Of a stretch of DNA of 64,000 nucleotides, positions 34,494 to 42,876 are shown piece by piece. The notes beneath the pieces are model-generated. The model had not been told where the DNA came from, searched no databases, and saw only the letters and a program-made list of their open reading frames with translations. Numbering within the stretch: position 1 is the stretch's first letter; every line of letters starts with the position of its first letter. Position numbers and translations under genes: made by a program. Source of the DNA: an archaeon (lineage in GTDB: Archaea > Nanobdellota > Nanobdellia > Pacearchaeales > GW2011-AR1); NCBI GenBank assembly GCA_018657525.1, contig JABHWZ010000005.1, positions 1 through 64,000 on the forward strand, written 5' to 3'.

Positions 34494-36470
34494 ATGAAAA
34501 AAGTGGCCTTAATATTCACAACATTAATATTCTTAACAGCAATTATTTCCGCAGACATTATCCTCTTACAACAACCAGAATCATTATATAATTTAGGTGA
34601 AGTCGTCGAAGTTTCTCTCAAAGTAACATCATTAAAAGAAATAAATAATTTCCTAACTCTAAACTTAATCTGTAACGGAGTAGAAACCGAGGTCCACAAA
34701 GAATATCTATTATTACAAGCAGGCGAAGAACAAGAATCCGACGCAAAAATCCCCCTAATCTCAAGTTTCACAAATAGAATCGCAGGAACTTGTTTAATCA
34801 AGGCAATCATCGGGGAGGAATTTATTTTATCAGACGAATTCGAACTTTCTAACTCAATAACAATAAGTGTGACAGATCAAACAACTGAAGTCAAACCTGG
34901 AAAATCATTCTTCATTAGAGGCGAAGCAAAAAAAGCAAAAGAACAAAACGTTAACGGATTTGTAGACATTTCATTAATTCAGGGCTCCTCATCAGGATTA
35001 CAAATCACAGACACAGTAAAAAAAGGATATCTAAATATCAACAGCACAATTCCCGAAAACTTCCCAGCAGGAGAATATTTAGTCTCAATGAACGTCTACG
35101 AAAAAGATATTGAAGATTCAATAACAAATCAGGGTTCTCTATCTACAAATCTTTTAGTCTCGCAAATCCCTACAAACTTAGAAATTTCACTTGAAGAAAC
35201 AGAAATAAACCCAAATTCTGAAATGAAAATCAAAGTTATTTTACACGATCAAACCGGAGAAAAAATACCCTCAATAACAATAATCAAAATTTTGAATGAA
35301 AATGGAAAACTCATTGAAGAAAAAGAACTATCAACAGATGAAGAGTATCAATACCCAATCAAATATAATCAAGCTCCAGCCGAATGGAAAATAGAAGCTG
35401 TGGCGGGCGAATTAAACCAAGAAAACTTTTTCACCATTAAATCATTTGCTAAAGTAGATGTTGAAATAATAAATAAAACAATTTTAATAAAAAATACAGG
35501 AAACGTTCCTTACAACGACACGATTTTAGTCCAAATTGGAGAAGAATCAATGCCAATTCAAATAAATCTAGAAGTTAACCAAGAACAAAAATATGCACTC
35601 AATGCCCCTGACGGAGAATATGAAATAGAAATTTTAGGCAAAACTCAAACAGTCATGTTAACAGGTAAAGCAATCAATATTAGAAAAATTGGAAAAATTT
35701 CAATCCTAATGTTTTCACCCCTAGTCTGGTTCTTTATGATTGGAATTTTAGGATTTGTAAGTTATCTATTTTTCAAAAAAGGTTACACAAAAACATTCAT
35801 CGGTTATATAACAAGAAGAAGGAAAAGAAAAAACGCAAAACCAATAACAGAAAAATCATTAGTTAACTCAAACAATAAAGCAGAAATTTCTTTATCAATT
35901 CATGGAGCAAGACAAAATACAAACTTAATCTGTTTAAGAATTAAAAATTTAAAGAAAAATGAAAAAATAAAAGGAGACATAGAAGAAACCCTTCAACAAA
36001 TCGTAAATCTTGCCGAAGATAACAAAGCAATAACCTACCAAAATCAAAACACAATATTCTTCTTATTTGTTCCAAGTTTAACAAAGACATTCAAAAATGA
36101 AAAAGGCACAATCCAGACAGCACAAATAATTAAAAAAACAATAGATCACCACAATAAAATATTTAAAAATAAAATTGAATACGGAATTGCATTAAATCAT
36201 GGAACAATAATAGCTCAAAAAGGAGAAGACTCCATCAAATTTATGAGCATGGGAACGCTGATAAGTGAGGCAAAAAAAATATCTAACGAAGCAAAAGAAG
36301 AAATTCTAATAAGTGAAAAATTTAAAGATAAATCTGCTACTAACATTAAAACAGAAAAAGTGCATCAAGGACAAACCCCAGCATATAAAGTAAAACAACT
36401 TAAAGAAGATAATCAAGAAAACCAAAAATTTATTTCTAACTTCCTTAAAAAGCTAGAAAAGCATAAATAA
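34494..36470 (+). CDS. Membrane protein with C-terminal nucleotidyl-cyclase-like domain
   Basis: Signal peptide (KVALIFTTLIFLTAIISA), then about 370 residues of beta-sandwich-like extracytoplasmic repeats, one transmembrane helix (ISILMFSPLVWFFMIGILGFVSYLFF in outline, about 400-425), and a basic cytoplasmic juncture (RRRKRKNA). The C-terminal 200 residues (EYGIALNHGTIIAQKGEDSIKFMSMGTLISEAKKI in outline, EEILISEKF) resemble class III adenylate/guanylate cyclase homology domains. The metal-binding aspartates are not obvious, so it may be a degenerate sensor. It is probably a surface receptor with a cytoplasmic output domain. Confidence 0.65.
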   Translation: MKKVALIFTTLIFLTAIISADIILLQQPESLYNLGEVVEVSLKVTSLKEINNFLTLNLICNGVETEVHKEYLLLQAGEEQESDAKIPLISSFTNRIAGTCLIKAIIGEEFILSDEFELSNSITISVTDQTTEVKPGKSFFIRGEAKKAKEQNVNGFVDISLIQGSSSGLQITDTVKKGYLNINSTIPENFPAGEYLVSMNVYEKDIEDSITNQGSLSTNLLVSQIPTNLEISLEETEINPNSEMKIKVILHDQTGEKIPSITIIKILNENGKLIEEKELSTDEEYQYPIKYNQAPAEWKIEAVAGELNQENFFTIKSFAKVDVEIINKTILIKNTGNVPYNDTILVQIGEESMPIQINLEVNQEQKYALNAPDGEYEIEILGKTQTVMLTGKAINIRKIGKISILMFSPLVWFFMIGILGFVSYLFFKKGYTKTFIGYITRRRKRKNAKPITEKSLVNSNNKAEISLSIHGARQNTNLICLRIKNLKKNEKIKGDIEETLQQIVNLAEDNKAITYQNQNTIFFLFVPSLTKTFKNEKGTIQTAQIIKKTIDHHNKIFKNKIEYGIALNHGTIIAQKGEDSIKFMSMGTLISEAKKISNEAKEEILISEKFKDKSATNIKTEKVHQGQTPAYKVKQLKEDNQENQKFISNFLKKLEKHK

Positions 36471-36503
36471 AATCTTTTTAAACCGAGAATTACTTTTATT
36501 TCT

Positions 36504-37370
36504 ATGAAAGAAAAATGTATTGTAATGTTGTCTGGAGGACTTGACTCAAGATTAACAGTCAAAATTATGCAAAGTAAGGGTTGGGATGTAATTGCAGTAC
36601 ACTTCAACTTACCCTTCGGCAGCGGATGTTGCGACGAGAAATGCTCTTTTAATTTTTCACAAATGCAAGGAGTTAAATTAAAAATTTTTGATTGTTCTAA
36701 AGGCAAACTACTAAAAAAATATCTCAAAATAATTAAAGAAGCTAAACACGGACGAGGAGCAGGAGTTAATCCGTGTATTGATTGTAGAATATTTATGTTA
36801 CAAGAAGCAAAAAAATTTGCAGATAAAAAAAACATTAAAATTATCGCGACAGGAGAGGTAATCGGGCAAAGACCAATGTCTCAACAAAAAAAACAAATGG
36901 CAATTATAGAAAAAGCAACAAAATTAGGCAAAAGAATTAAAAGACCATTAATGGAATATTATCACATTCAAGGCAGACGAAGAACCAAACAAATGGAACT
37001 AGCTAAAAAATTCAAAATAGATTATCCAAGTCCAGGAGGGGGTTGTTTATTGTGTGAAAAAGAATTAAAAAAAAGATTAACATATTTATTAGACAAGGGA
37101 CTAGATGAAAAAGAAATTAAACTAATCTCGGTAGGTAGACATTTTTTAATAAATAATTGTTGGATAATTATCGGAAGAGATGAAAAAGAAAACAAAATTC
37201 TAAAAGAAATACAAACAGGAAAATTAATTGAACCAAAAGAACCCGGTCCAAGTGCACTTATTATAGATGGTACAAAAGAGATTGAGACTATTAGTAAAAA
37301 ATTAATTGATGCTTATTCAAAAAATGGCAGCCTACAAGACAGAAAAAAATTTGAGAAATGGAAAATATAA
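36504..37370 (+). CDS. PP-loop ATPase, tRNA-thiolation-like
   Basis: The ATP pyrophosphatase loop MLSGGLDSRL starts at residue 8. The middle carries NPCIDCRIFMLQEAKKF and GEVIGQRPMSQQKK, and a later PSPGGGCLLCEKELKKRL. This set matches a family of MnmA/ThiI-related proteins thought to thiolate tRNA uridine or a similar target, using the cysteines in CIDC and GGCLLC. The exact substrate is not established. It overlaps the next gene by 13 nt, so the two proteins probably act together. Confidence 0.8.
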   Translation: MKEKCIVMLSGGLDSRLTVKIMQSKGWDVIAVHFNLPFGSGCCDEKCSFNFSQMQGVKLKIFDCSKGKLLKKYLKIIKEAKHGRGAGVNPCIDCRIFMLQEAKKFADKKNIKIIATGEVIGQRPMSQQKKQMAIIEKATKLGKRIKRPLMEYYHIQGRRRTKQMELAKKFKIDYPSPGGGCLLCEKELKKRLTYLLDKGLDEKEIKLISVGRHFLINNCWIIIGRDEKENKILKEIQTGKLIEPKEPGPSALIIDGTKEIETISKKLIDAYSKNGSLQDRKKFEKWKI

Positions 37371-37909
37371 TGTGTCAACTATGCGAAACAAAACCAGTCT
37401 ATGAATTTACTAACAAAAGAAAACTCTGCAAAACCTGTTTTATTAAATGGTTTCAAAAAAAAGTTCTTTATACAATAAGAAAATTCAACATGATCAAATC
37501 AGGAGAAATAATTGCTTATAAAAAAGGCAACAAAATCAATGAAGTTGTTCTAGAAAACATTTTAAAGATGTATTCAGAAAAAGGCCATGTTACAATAAAA
37601 GAAAAAACTCAAAACTCAAAACTCAAAATAGCAATTCCAACAAACGCAGATACAGAAACCCATGCCATTATAGATGAATTATTTAATTCAAAACTAAAAA
37701 ATCATAATCCTGTAAATCAAAAAATTATAAAACCACTTTATCTATTCCTCAACAAAGAAATTCTCCTGTATGCTAAATTAAAAAATTTAAAATTTAACAA
37801 AATAAAAAAAGAAAAGAACAAATTAAAAGACTTTGTAAATCAATTAGAAAAAAAACACCCTGAATTAAAACAAGCAGTGATAAAGAATTGGTTAGGATTA
37901 AAAAAATAA
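37358..37909 (+). CDS. TtuA/Ncs6-like protein with lost PP-loop
   Basis: The N-terminus (MCQLCETKPVYEFTNKRKLCKTCFIKWFQKKV in outline, then YTIRKFNMI) matches the zinc-finger start of the 2-thiouridine synthetases TtuA/Ncs6, including CxxC...CxxC. Where those have the SGGKDS ATP loop, this protein reads KSGEIIAYKKGNKINE. A relic of the NLDDEAQT block is seen as TNADTETHAIIDELF. At 183 aa it is about 120 residues short. It is probably a catalytically dead partner of the preceding PP-loop enzyme. Confidence 0.68.
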   Translation: MENIMCQLCETKPVYEFTNKRKLCKTCFIKWFQKKVLYTIRKFNMIKSGEIIAYKKGNKINEVVLENILKMYSEKGHVTIKEKTQNSKLKIAIPTNADTETHAIIDELFNSKLKNHNPVNQKIIKPLYLFLNKEILLYAKLKNLKFNKIKKEKNKLKDFVNQLEKKHPELKQAVIKNWLGLKK

Positions 37910-37918
37910 TTATTTTTT

Positions 37919-38716
37919 CTATTTAACAATTTCTTTTTTAACTACTTTTTTCTCCCCCTTAAACTTTTCAACAAAACTATTTATCTTAAATCCCACACTA
38001 AAAAATTTCCAAATAATTCCAGCTCCCAAAACTAAAACTCCCCAAACTAAAAATTTAACAAATACAGAAAAAGCTTCATTAAACATAAAAGTAAAAAATT
38101 GTAAAAAATCTATTCTAGCAAAAATTGACACAAACCAATCTAATTTTGAAAACGGCAAACTAGCTAAAACTATTAATCCCCCGGCTAAAATAAATGCATT
38201 AGAACGAATTTCAGTTAAAATAAAAATTACTCCTAATAATAAAAACAAAACAAATGCAACAAAATAAAACTTCCCTGAAAAATAATTCTTAGAATGTTCA
38301 GAAACCAAATAAAAAGGAATTCCATTCTCAGTTTCACAATCCAAAAAATTACAGTCATACTCTTGATAATAAATTTCTTTAACTTTATCATTAATAATTT
38401 TTGAGGTAAGATTTTCAATTCCCTGCACAACATCTACACACAAAATATTTGCAGATAAATCCCCCACACTATAATTCAAAGTAGTAGTATTCTGACAAAG
38501 CACTAATAAATTAGAATAATCATTTGCTAACGAGGGTACTAAAGTTTCACTCACTACCTCTTCAACAACAGGCACAAGCTCAGATTGAATATTTTCATAC
38601 TCCAATGAATTAGCTACAGTCAAAAACGCACCGCAAACTAACAACCCTACAAAAAATATCACTCCAATAATCACTAAAGCACTACCCCTTATTATTCCCA
38701 TAAAATATTTAAACAA
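37919..38716 (-). CDS. Multi-pass membrane protein, 265 aa
   Basis: Four or five hydrophobic segments: one at the N-terminus (SALVIIGVIFFVGLLVCGAF), then an extracytoplasmic loop of about 110 residues with several Asn-X-Thr/Ser and cysteines (CQNTTTLNYS, CNFLDCE), then a group at residues 150-240. The Lys-rich C-terminus is cytoplasmic. It resembles other lineage-specific DPANN membrane proteins. No function is known. Convergent with the TtuA-like gene. Confidence 0.65.
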   Translation of the reverse strand: MFKYFMGIIRGSALVIIGVIFFVGLLVCGAFLTVANSLEYENIQSELVPVVEEVVSETLVPSLANDYSNLLVLCQNTTTLNYSVGDLSANILCVDVVQGIENLTSKIINDKVKEIYYQEYDCNFLDCETENGIPFYLVSEHSKNYFSGKFYFVAFVLFLLLGVIFILTEIRSNAFILAGGLIVLASLPFSKLDWFVSIFARIDFLQFFTFMFNEAFSVFVKFLVWGVLVLGAGIIWKFFSVGFKINSFVEKFKGEKKVVKKEIVK

Positions 38717-38737
38717 AAAATGTTTATAAATATTAGC

Positions 38738-38908
38738 ATGAAAACAAAAAAAAGAGGAAGAGTTTGGTTAGGTTTATTTTTTATACTATTAGGTATAATT
38801 GGAGGATTTCTTCCAATCATCCAAGGATGGGTTTTCATTTTAATTGGAATAACATTAATCTTTGGTCCAAAAACTTTTAAATTTTTAAAGAAAAAGGTTA
38901 GAAAGTAA
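38738..38908 (+). CDS. Small two-TM protein, 56 aa
   Basis: ATG 38738 (MKTKKRGRVWLGLFFILLGI) lies below TATA-like TTTATAAAT. Two hydrophobic segments separated by a Pro/Gln turn (LPIIQGW) and flanked by basic residues match the PGPGW/DUF454-like class of tiny membrane proteins. Function unknown. An R2 repeat follows at 38920. Confidence 0.65.
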   Translation: MKTKKRGRVWLGLFFILLGIIGGFLPIIQGWVFILIGITLIFGPKTFKFLKKKVRK

Positions 38909-38919
38909 AGGAAGGTATA

Positions 38920-38994
38920 TTTTTTGAAATTTAATTAAATTTTGCGAGCGAAGCGAGTCCAAAGGGTGGTCTGTGGGAGGGCAATTTCAAAAAA
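38920..38994 (+). repeat. Inverted-repeat element family R2, copy 2
   Basis: Arms TTTTTTGAAATT and AATTTCAAAAAA enclose GCGAGCGAAGCGAGTCC and GGGTGGTCTGTGGGAGGGC. It is the same 75-nt length as copy 1. The G-C pair replaces the A-T pair of copy 1 at the same position of the stem. Confidence 0.7.
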
Positions 38995-39002
38995 AACAAA
39001 AA

Positions 39003-39506
39003 TTATTCTTCTTGATTTATTACTTCTACTTTGTCAATATGATAATTTGATGAACTTCTCCATGGCCAACAAAGAGCTGATTTTGTACCATGAACCCTAA
39101 CTATCGCTCTTGTATTCACAGCATCATATAATTGTTTAGCGAGTTCTGGAACATTCTCTCCATTTCTTGCTTGTTCATCAAGACTAAAAAGTCCAGTAGA
39201 ACTCCTATTCCCTCCTCCAATAGCAAATTGGCCCTCATAAGTATCCCATATAAAACCCTCTCTACCAAAACTTAGAACTTGCCCTTGATAAACTGAATCT
39301 TCCACCTGAACATCATTTAATTTACAGGCTCCAACAACTAAACTAATAGCAGCCAATCCACCAAATATCCAATTTCTTGGCTTACCAAAACAACCATTCC
39401 ACTCATTAGCATTTTGATACCAACGTTTTACACCTCTGCAAACCTTTTTCATTTTAAATCCAATTGATTTATTAGGTTTTTGTTCTTCTTGAATTTGTTC
39501 TTCCAT
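39003..39506 (-). CDS. Membrane-anchored protein, 167 aa
   Basis: A basic N-terminus (MKKVCRGVKRWYQNANEW) precedes a hydrophobic stretch ending in a Cys (WIFGGLAAISLVVGACKLND), a possible lipobox-like anchor. The exposed domain (YQGQVLSFGREGFIWDTYEG, QFAIGGG, LFSLDEQA, AIVRVHG, YHIDKVEVI) recalls a small bacterial and phage family with a G-x-I-x-x-TYEG...GG core. I give that similarity from memory only. Together with the phage-like lipoprotein at 14507 it may reflect gene influx from viruses. Confidence 0.6.
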   Translation of the reverse strand: MEEQIQEEQKPNKSIGFKMKKVCRGVKRWYQNANEWNGCFGKPRNWIFGGLAAISLVVGACKLNDVQVEDSVYQGQVLSFGREGFIWDTYEGQFAIGGGNRSSTGLFSLDEQARNGENVPELAKQLYDAVNTRAIVRVHGTKSALCWPWRSSSNYHIDKVEVINQEE

Positions 39507-39576
39507 ATTAACAATAAAATAAAATAAACCTTTATAAATATTTATATACTTTAACTATTATAAAATTACAGCAAAT

Positions 39577-40455
39577 TCACATCCTTTCTAATTTTTTAAT
39601 TCTCTCTTCTATTGGAGGATGAGTTGAAGTTAAACCCTTAAAGGGGTTTGCAAAAAACATTGGGGCAACTGCTTTTGAAACCTGTTTTTCTGGTTTAACT
39701 AAATCGTTCTTAATCTTTTTCAAAGCATTAATTAATCCATCCGGATAACGCGTAAATTTAACCGCAGTCGCATCAGAAGCATATTCTCTTTTTCTTGAAA
39801 TACTTAATTGCACTAACTTAACAACAATCGGCGCTAATATAGCAAGGACAACTCCAATTAAAATATATACTCCTTTCCCCTTGTCATCTCTATTCCTAAA
39901 CCACAAACTCCTTAAAAAAATCTCAGAAATAATTGCTACCATCCCAACCATAACCGCCACCAAAGTCATATAACGAACATCATAATTTGCAACATGACTC
40001 AATTCATGAGCCAAAACCCCTTCTAACTCCCGCCGATCAAATTTCTCTAGGGCCCCTGCAGTCACACAAACAACAGCGTGCTGTGGATCACGTCCAGAAG
40101 CAAAAGCATTAATCTGTTTCGACGGCATAACATAAAGTTCAGGCATAGGAAGACCAGACGCAATTGTCAATCCCTCAACTAATCGATAATACTCTTTATG
40201 CTCTGAGCGAGACGCCCTTTTAGCCCCAACAGACGCAATTGCAATCTTCGCTGAATTATAATAACTAATTAAAATATAACTAATAGAAAAAATAATTGCA
40301 AAAATCATAATTATAAAAAAATAACCTGGCTCAAACGCAAACGAAATTGCATAACCAAAAATTATCAAAACAATAAAAACAACAAACATCAAAAAAAAGC
40401 TCTTCCATTTATTGCTCGAAATTTCATCGCGAAAATCAACTCGTTTATATTCCAT
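39577..40455 (-). CDS. htpX: HtpX membrane metalloprotease
   Basis: M48-family zinc protease for membrane-protein quality control. Two N-terminal helices (FFLMFVVFIVLIIFGYAISF, FFIIMIFAIIFSISYILISYY in outline), then HELSHVANYDVRYMT (HExxH, about residue 150), two further helices, and the third ligand in KREYASDATAVKF. The C-terminal STHPPIEERIKKL is typical. ATG 40455 (MEYKRVDFRDEI) is preferred to the track start. LemA, which is often linked to HtpX, lies 0.9 kb upstream on the same strand. Confidence 0.94.
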   Translation of the reverse strand: MEYKRVDFRDEISSNKWKSFFLMFVVFIVLIIFGYAISFAFEPGYFFIIMIFAIIFSISYILISYYNSAKIAIASVGAKRASRSEHKEYYRLVEGLTIASGLPMPELYVMPSKQINAFASGRDPQHAVVCVTAGALEKFDRRELEGVLAHELSHVANYDVRYMTLVAVMVGMVAIISEIFLRSLWFRNRDDKGKGVYILIGVVLAILAPIVVKLVQLSISRKREYASDATAVKFTRYPDGLINALKKIKNDLVKPEKQVSKAVAPMFFANPFKGLTSTHPPIEERIKKLERM

Positions 40456-40555
40456 AGAAAACCAAAACAAAAAGAGAATTTAAATGTTTATGTAGGGAAC
40501 AACAAGATTGATTTTTGAATTTGTAAAACGAAGAGATTTGAATTAGAGATTAATT

Positions 40556-41113
40556 TTAACTCAGCAGAGCTTCTCTACAACTTTCCCTTGTATGAAAAAT
40601 AGTTCCAACCACTCTATCACATAGGCCCAATTCTAAAGTTTCTTGTGAAATTTGGGTATAACAATTATCTCTATAATAAGAACGCTTCCCTGTAAATTCC
40701 ATAAAAAGTTCAGTAGACATCTTATCACATAAATCTCCATCCAAAAGATTATTTGCCACAACAAAATAACAAACATCTGCTAACTTTGTATTTTTAATTT
40801 TATCACAATTTGAACTCTCATTTGTAAACTCCCCAAGACTACGGTAGCAGTCATCTTTTCTTTTGACAATTTCTGGGTCCACATCATAAGAAGAAAATCT
40901 AGATTTGATAAAAGTACTGTCCCCAATTTCTTCACATAAACTTGAGTCTATCCTATCATAAGCCAATCTACTAATACAACTATCTTTAAGTTCCGAATCA
41001 GAGATCTTTTCGCAACTTCTTAATTCAAAATCTTCATTAAACAAAAAATATCCTATGCCAAGTAGAATTAAAATCAAAATCCCCAAAATAAAAAAAATTT
41101 TTCTTCTTTCCAT
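40556..41113 (-). CDS. Membrane-anchored Cys-rich repeat protein, 185 aa
   Basis: ATG 41113 (MERRKIFFILGILILILLGI) gives a signal anchor, followed by three or four repeats of the type SCEKISDSELKDSCISRLAYDRIDSSLCEEI in outline, each with two or three cysteines. The repeats suggest disulfide-linked helical hairpins outside the cell. The family is lineage-specific. It lies 5 nt below a 55-aa Cys-containing ORF and probably shares its mRNA. Confidence 0.68.
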   Translation of the reverse strand: MERRKIFFILGILILILLGIGYFLFNEDFELRSCEKISDSELKDSCISRLAYDRIDSSLCEEIGDSTFIKSRFSSYDVDPEIVKRKDDCYRSLGEFTNESSNCDKIKNTKLADVCYFVVANNLLDGDLCDKMSTELFMEFTGKRSYYRDNCYTQISQETLELGLCDRVVGTIFHTRESCREALLS

Positions 41114-41118
41114 TTTAA

Positions 41119-41286
41119 TCAAGCTACTCCATAACGTCTTCGATTTAAAGAACAATACACTCCTCTATTATACATACCGCGAGCATACGCTCTACCAATA
41201 TCCCGCGCTTCAGCACATTTTAAAGGATCCATTTTAAAATTTTCTAAACACCTTCTTAATCTCTCTGATTTTTCTTTTGAATCCAT
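41119..41286 (-). CDS. 55-aa cysteine-containing ORF missed by the track
   Basis: ATG 41286 reads MDSKEKSERLRRCLENFK, then MDPLKCAEARDIGRAYARG and MYNRGVYCSLNRRRYGVA, and ends with TGA 5 nt before the ATG of the Cys-rich membrane protein. It is basic, Arg-rich, with three cysteines. It falls below the track's size cut-off. The pairing with the next gene and clean reading frame support it. Confidence 0.55.
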   Translation of the reverse strand: MDSKEKSERLRRCLENFKMDPLKCAEARDIGRAYARGMYNRGVYCSLNRRRYGVA

Positions 41287-41350
41287 CCTAAAACTTCAAT
41301 TCGCTCCCAGACTTTACAATCAAAAATTTACCTTCAGAATTCCCCAAAGT

Positions 41351-41902
41351 CTAAAAGCTCACCTCTGGCACTTTCTTTTCTACTTCAGCAATTTTCAAAT
41401 ATTCACGAGCCTGCTTTCCATAAATTCTAGCGAACATTATTCCTGGGAAAGTTTTACATAAATTATTATAACTCAAAATTGAATCATTATAATATTGGCG
41501 AGCATAAGCAACTTTATCCTCTGTTGCACTTAACTCTCTCTGTAACTCTAAAAAATTCTGATTAGCTTTCAAATCAGGATAACCCTCTGCAATCGCAAAT
41601 AATCTTCCCAACGCTCCTTCTAAGTTTTTATCTGCTTTAACCTTCTTCTCTAAATCTTTAGCCCCAACCAAAGCCTTCCGCGCATCAGTAACTTCTTTAA
41701 TAACCTCTTTCTCGTGCTTTGCAAAACCTTTAACTGTCTTCAACAAATTAGGAATCAAATCTGCTCTTCGTTTTAACTGCACATTAATCTGACTCAAAGA
41801 ATTATCTATTCTATTCCCCAAAACATTAAAACGATTAAAATAAACTACTAAAGCAAAAATAACCACTACCAACAAACCAATTAATATCCATAACCATAAC
41901 AT
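41351..41902 (-). CDS. lemA: LemA family protein
   Basis: N-terminal membrane anchor (LWLWILIGLLVVVIFALVVYF) followed by a four-helix bundle. Family blocks NRIDNSLSQINVQLKRRADLIPNLL (in outline), YPDLKANQNFLELQRELS, TEDKVAYARQYYNDSILSYN and FPGIMFARIYG are complete at 183 aa. The function is unclear in the family, but bacterial lemA often adjoins htpX, as here. Both may serve membrane stress. Confidence 0.94.
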   Translation of the reverse strand: MLWLWILIGLLVVVIFALVVYFNRFNVLGNRIDNSLSQINVQLKRRADLIPNLLKTVKGFAKHEKEVIKEVTDARKALVGAKDLEKKVKADKNLEGALGRLFAIAEGYPDLKANQNFLELQRELSATEDKVAYARQYYNDSILSYNNLCKTFPGIMFARIYGKQAREYLKIAEVEKKVPEVSF

Positions 41903-41924
41903 AACTTAAATAAAAAAACGAGAT

Positions 41925-42422
41925 TTATAAATCTATCTTAAAATTTTCCAAAAAATTACCCCATCTCCCAATATTTTCTTCCATATGTTTTTTGAGTAAT
42001 TCGTAAGATTCTCTTTTAAAAGGACCTTCCCTAAAAGTTGGCCAATGTTTTTCATACCATGGTCCAAGATCTTTTGGATCTACTTTAGAGAATCCTCCAT
42101 TAGGATCTGGACATGCATAAACAAATTCATTAACTCTAGACAAAACTGCTGCACCGGCACACATCATGCAAGGTTCCCAAGTTGTATATAATCGAACTAT
42201 TCCCTTTGGCTTTTGCTTTATTTTCCAAGAAACTTTTTGTAACAAAGAGTTTTCAGCATGAGAAATCCAATCTCCATTATTATTTGAAGAATTGCCCGCA
42301 ATACCCTCGAGATTATTATCAATAGTTAAAACTGCTCCAACCGGAATGTCCCCTCGGGCATAACAATTTTCAGCTTCATTCAACGCAAGCCGCATAAAAT
42401 TTTGATCAATTTGATTAAACAT
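41925..42422 (-). CDS. Nucleoside/tRNA deaminase-like protein (TadA/GuaD fold)
   Basis: Zinc deaminase. The catalytic HAE is in SHAENSLL and the Cys pair in TTWEPCMMCAGAAVLSRV, with the start FMRLALNEAENCYARGDIPVGAVL typical of TadA and guanine deaminases. The C-terminal region (GPWYEKHWPTFREGPFKRESYELL in outline) is longer than in TadA. Archaea normally do not use TadA for A34, so a free nucleobase or nucleoside may be the substrate. Divergent from the ferredoxin gene. Confidence 0.83.
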   Translation of the reverse strand: MFNQIDQNFMRLALNEAENCYARGDIPVGAVLTIDNNLEGIAGNSSNNNGDWISHAENSLLQKVSWKIKQKPKGIVRLYTTWEPCMMCAGAAVLSRVNEFVYACPDPNGGFSKVDPKDLGPWYEKHWPTFREGPFKRESYELLKKHMEENIGRWGNFLENFKIDL

Positions 42423-42482
42423 AAAAAGTTAATAAAAAAGCAATATAAAAAGATTATTAAACTGGAAAGAATACATTCAAGG

Positions 42483-42644
42483 ATGGTAAAAATTGACAAA
42501 GAAAAATGTATTGGTTGTGGACTTTGCGCTTCGGTTTGCCCAGACGGATTTGAAATGAAAGATGGCAAAGCAGAAGTTAAAAAAGCAGAAGCATGTTCAA
42601 AAGACGCTGCAGAAGCTTGCCCTGTTGAAGCAATTAATCTTTAA
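42483..42644 (+). CDS. Single-cluster ferredoxin, 53 aa
   Basis: ATG 42483 (MVKIDKEKCIGCGLC) is the real start; the track ORF begins inside the divergent promoter. The motif CIGCGLCASVCP and a second group EACPVEAINL give the four cysteines of one [4Fe-4S] cluster, with an extra Cys in EACSKD. It is acidic, as expected of an electron carrier. A TATA-like CAATATAAAA lies about 37 bp before the ATG. Confidence 0.9.
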   Translation: MVKIDKEKCIGCGLCASVCPDGFEMKDGKAEVKKAEACSKDAAEACPVEAINL

Positions 42645-42689
42645 AAAATATTTTTAAAATTCTTGAAAGATTCTTTTTTTAAATTTAAA

Positions 42690-42815
42690 ATTGTCTTTAG
42701 AATATTTATTAAATTCAATTATAACAAAACATCTTTGATGTTTTGCAATTTGGGTTCGCGGTAGGGAAAATGAGCGAAAGCGAATTGGGCTAATTGAATT
42801 CTAAATCTATTCAAT
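42690..42815. repeat. Inverted-repeat intergenic element with G-rich core
   Basis: Imperfect arms of about 22 nt, including perfect ATTCAATTA (42713-42721) and TAATTGAAT (42791-42799). They enclose a hairpin AAAACATC-TTT-GATGTTTT (42726-42744) and a G-rich core GGGTTCGCGGTAGGG with a GCGAAAGC loop. In plan it recalls R2 but the sequence differs. It fills most of the gap between ferredoxin and the broken gene. Confidence 0.45.
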
Positions 42816-42876
42816 GATAACGAAACAACTTTCACAAAACAACAATCCTTAAAAAAAAATAAAATTAATAATTTCT

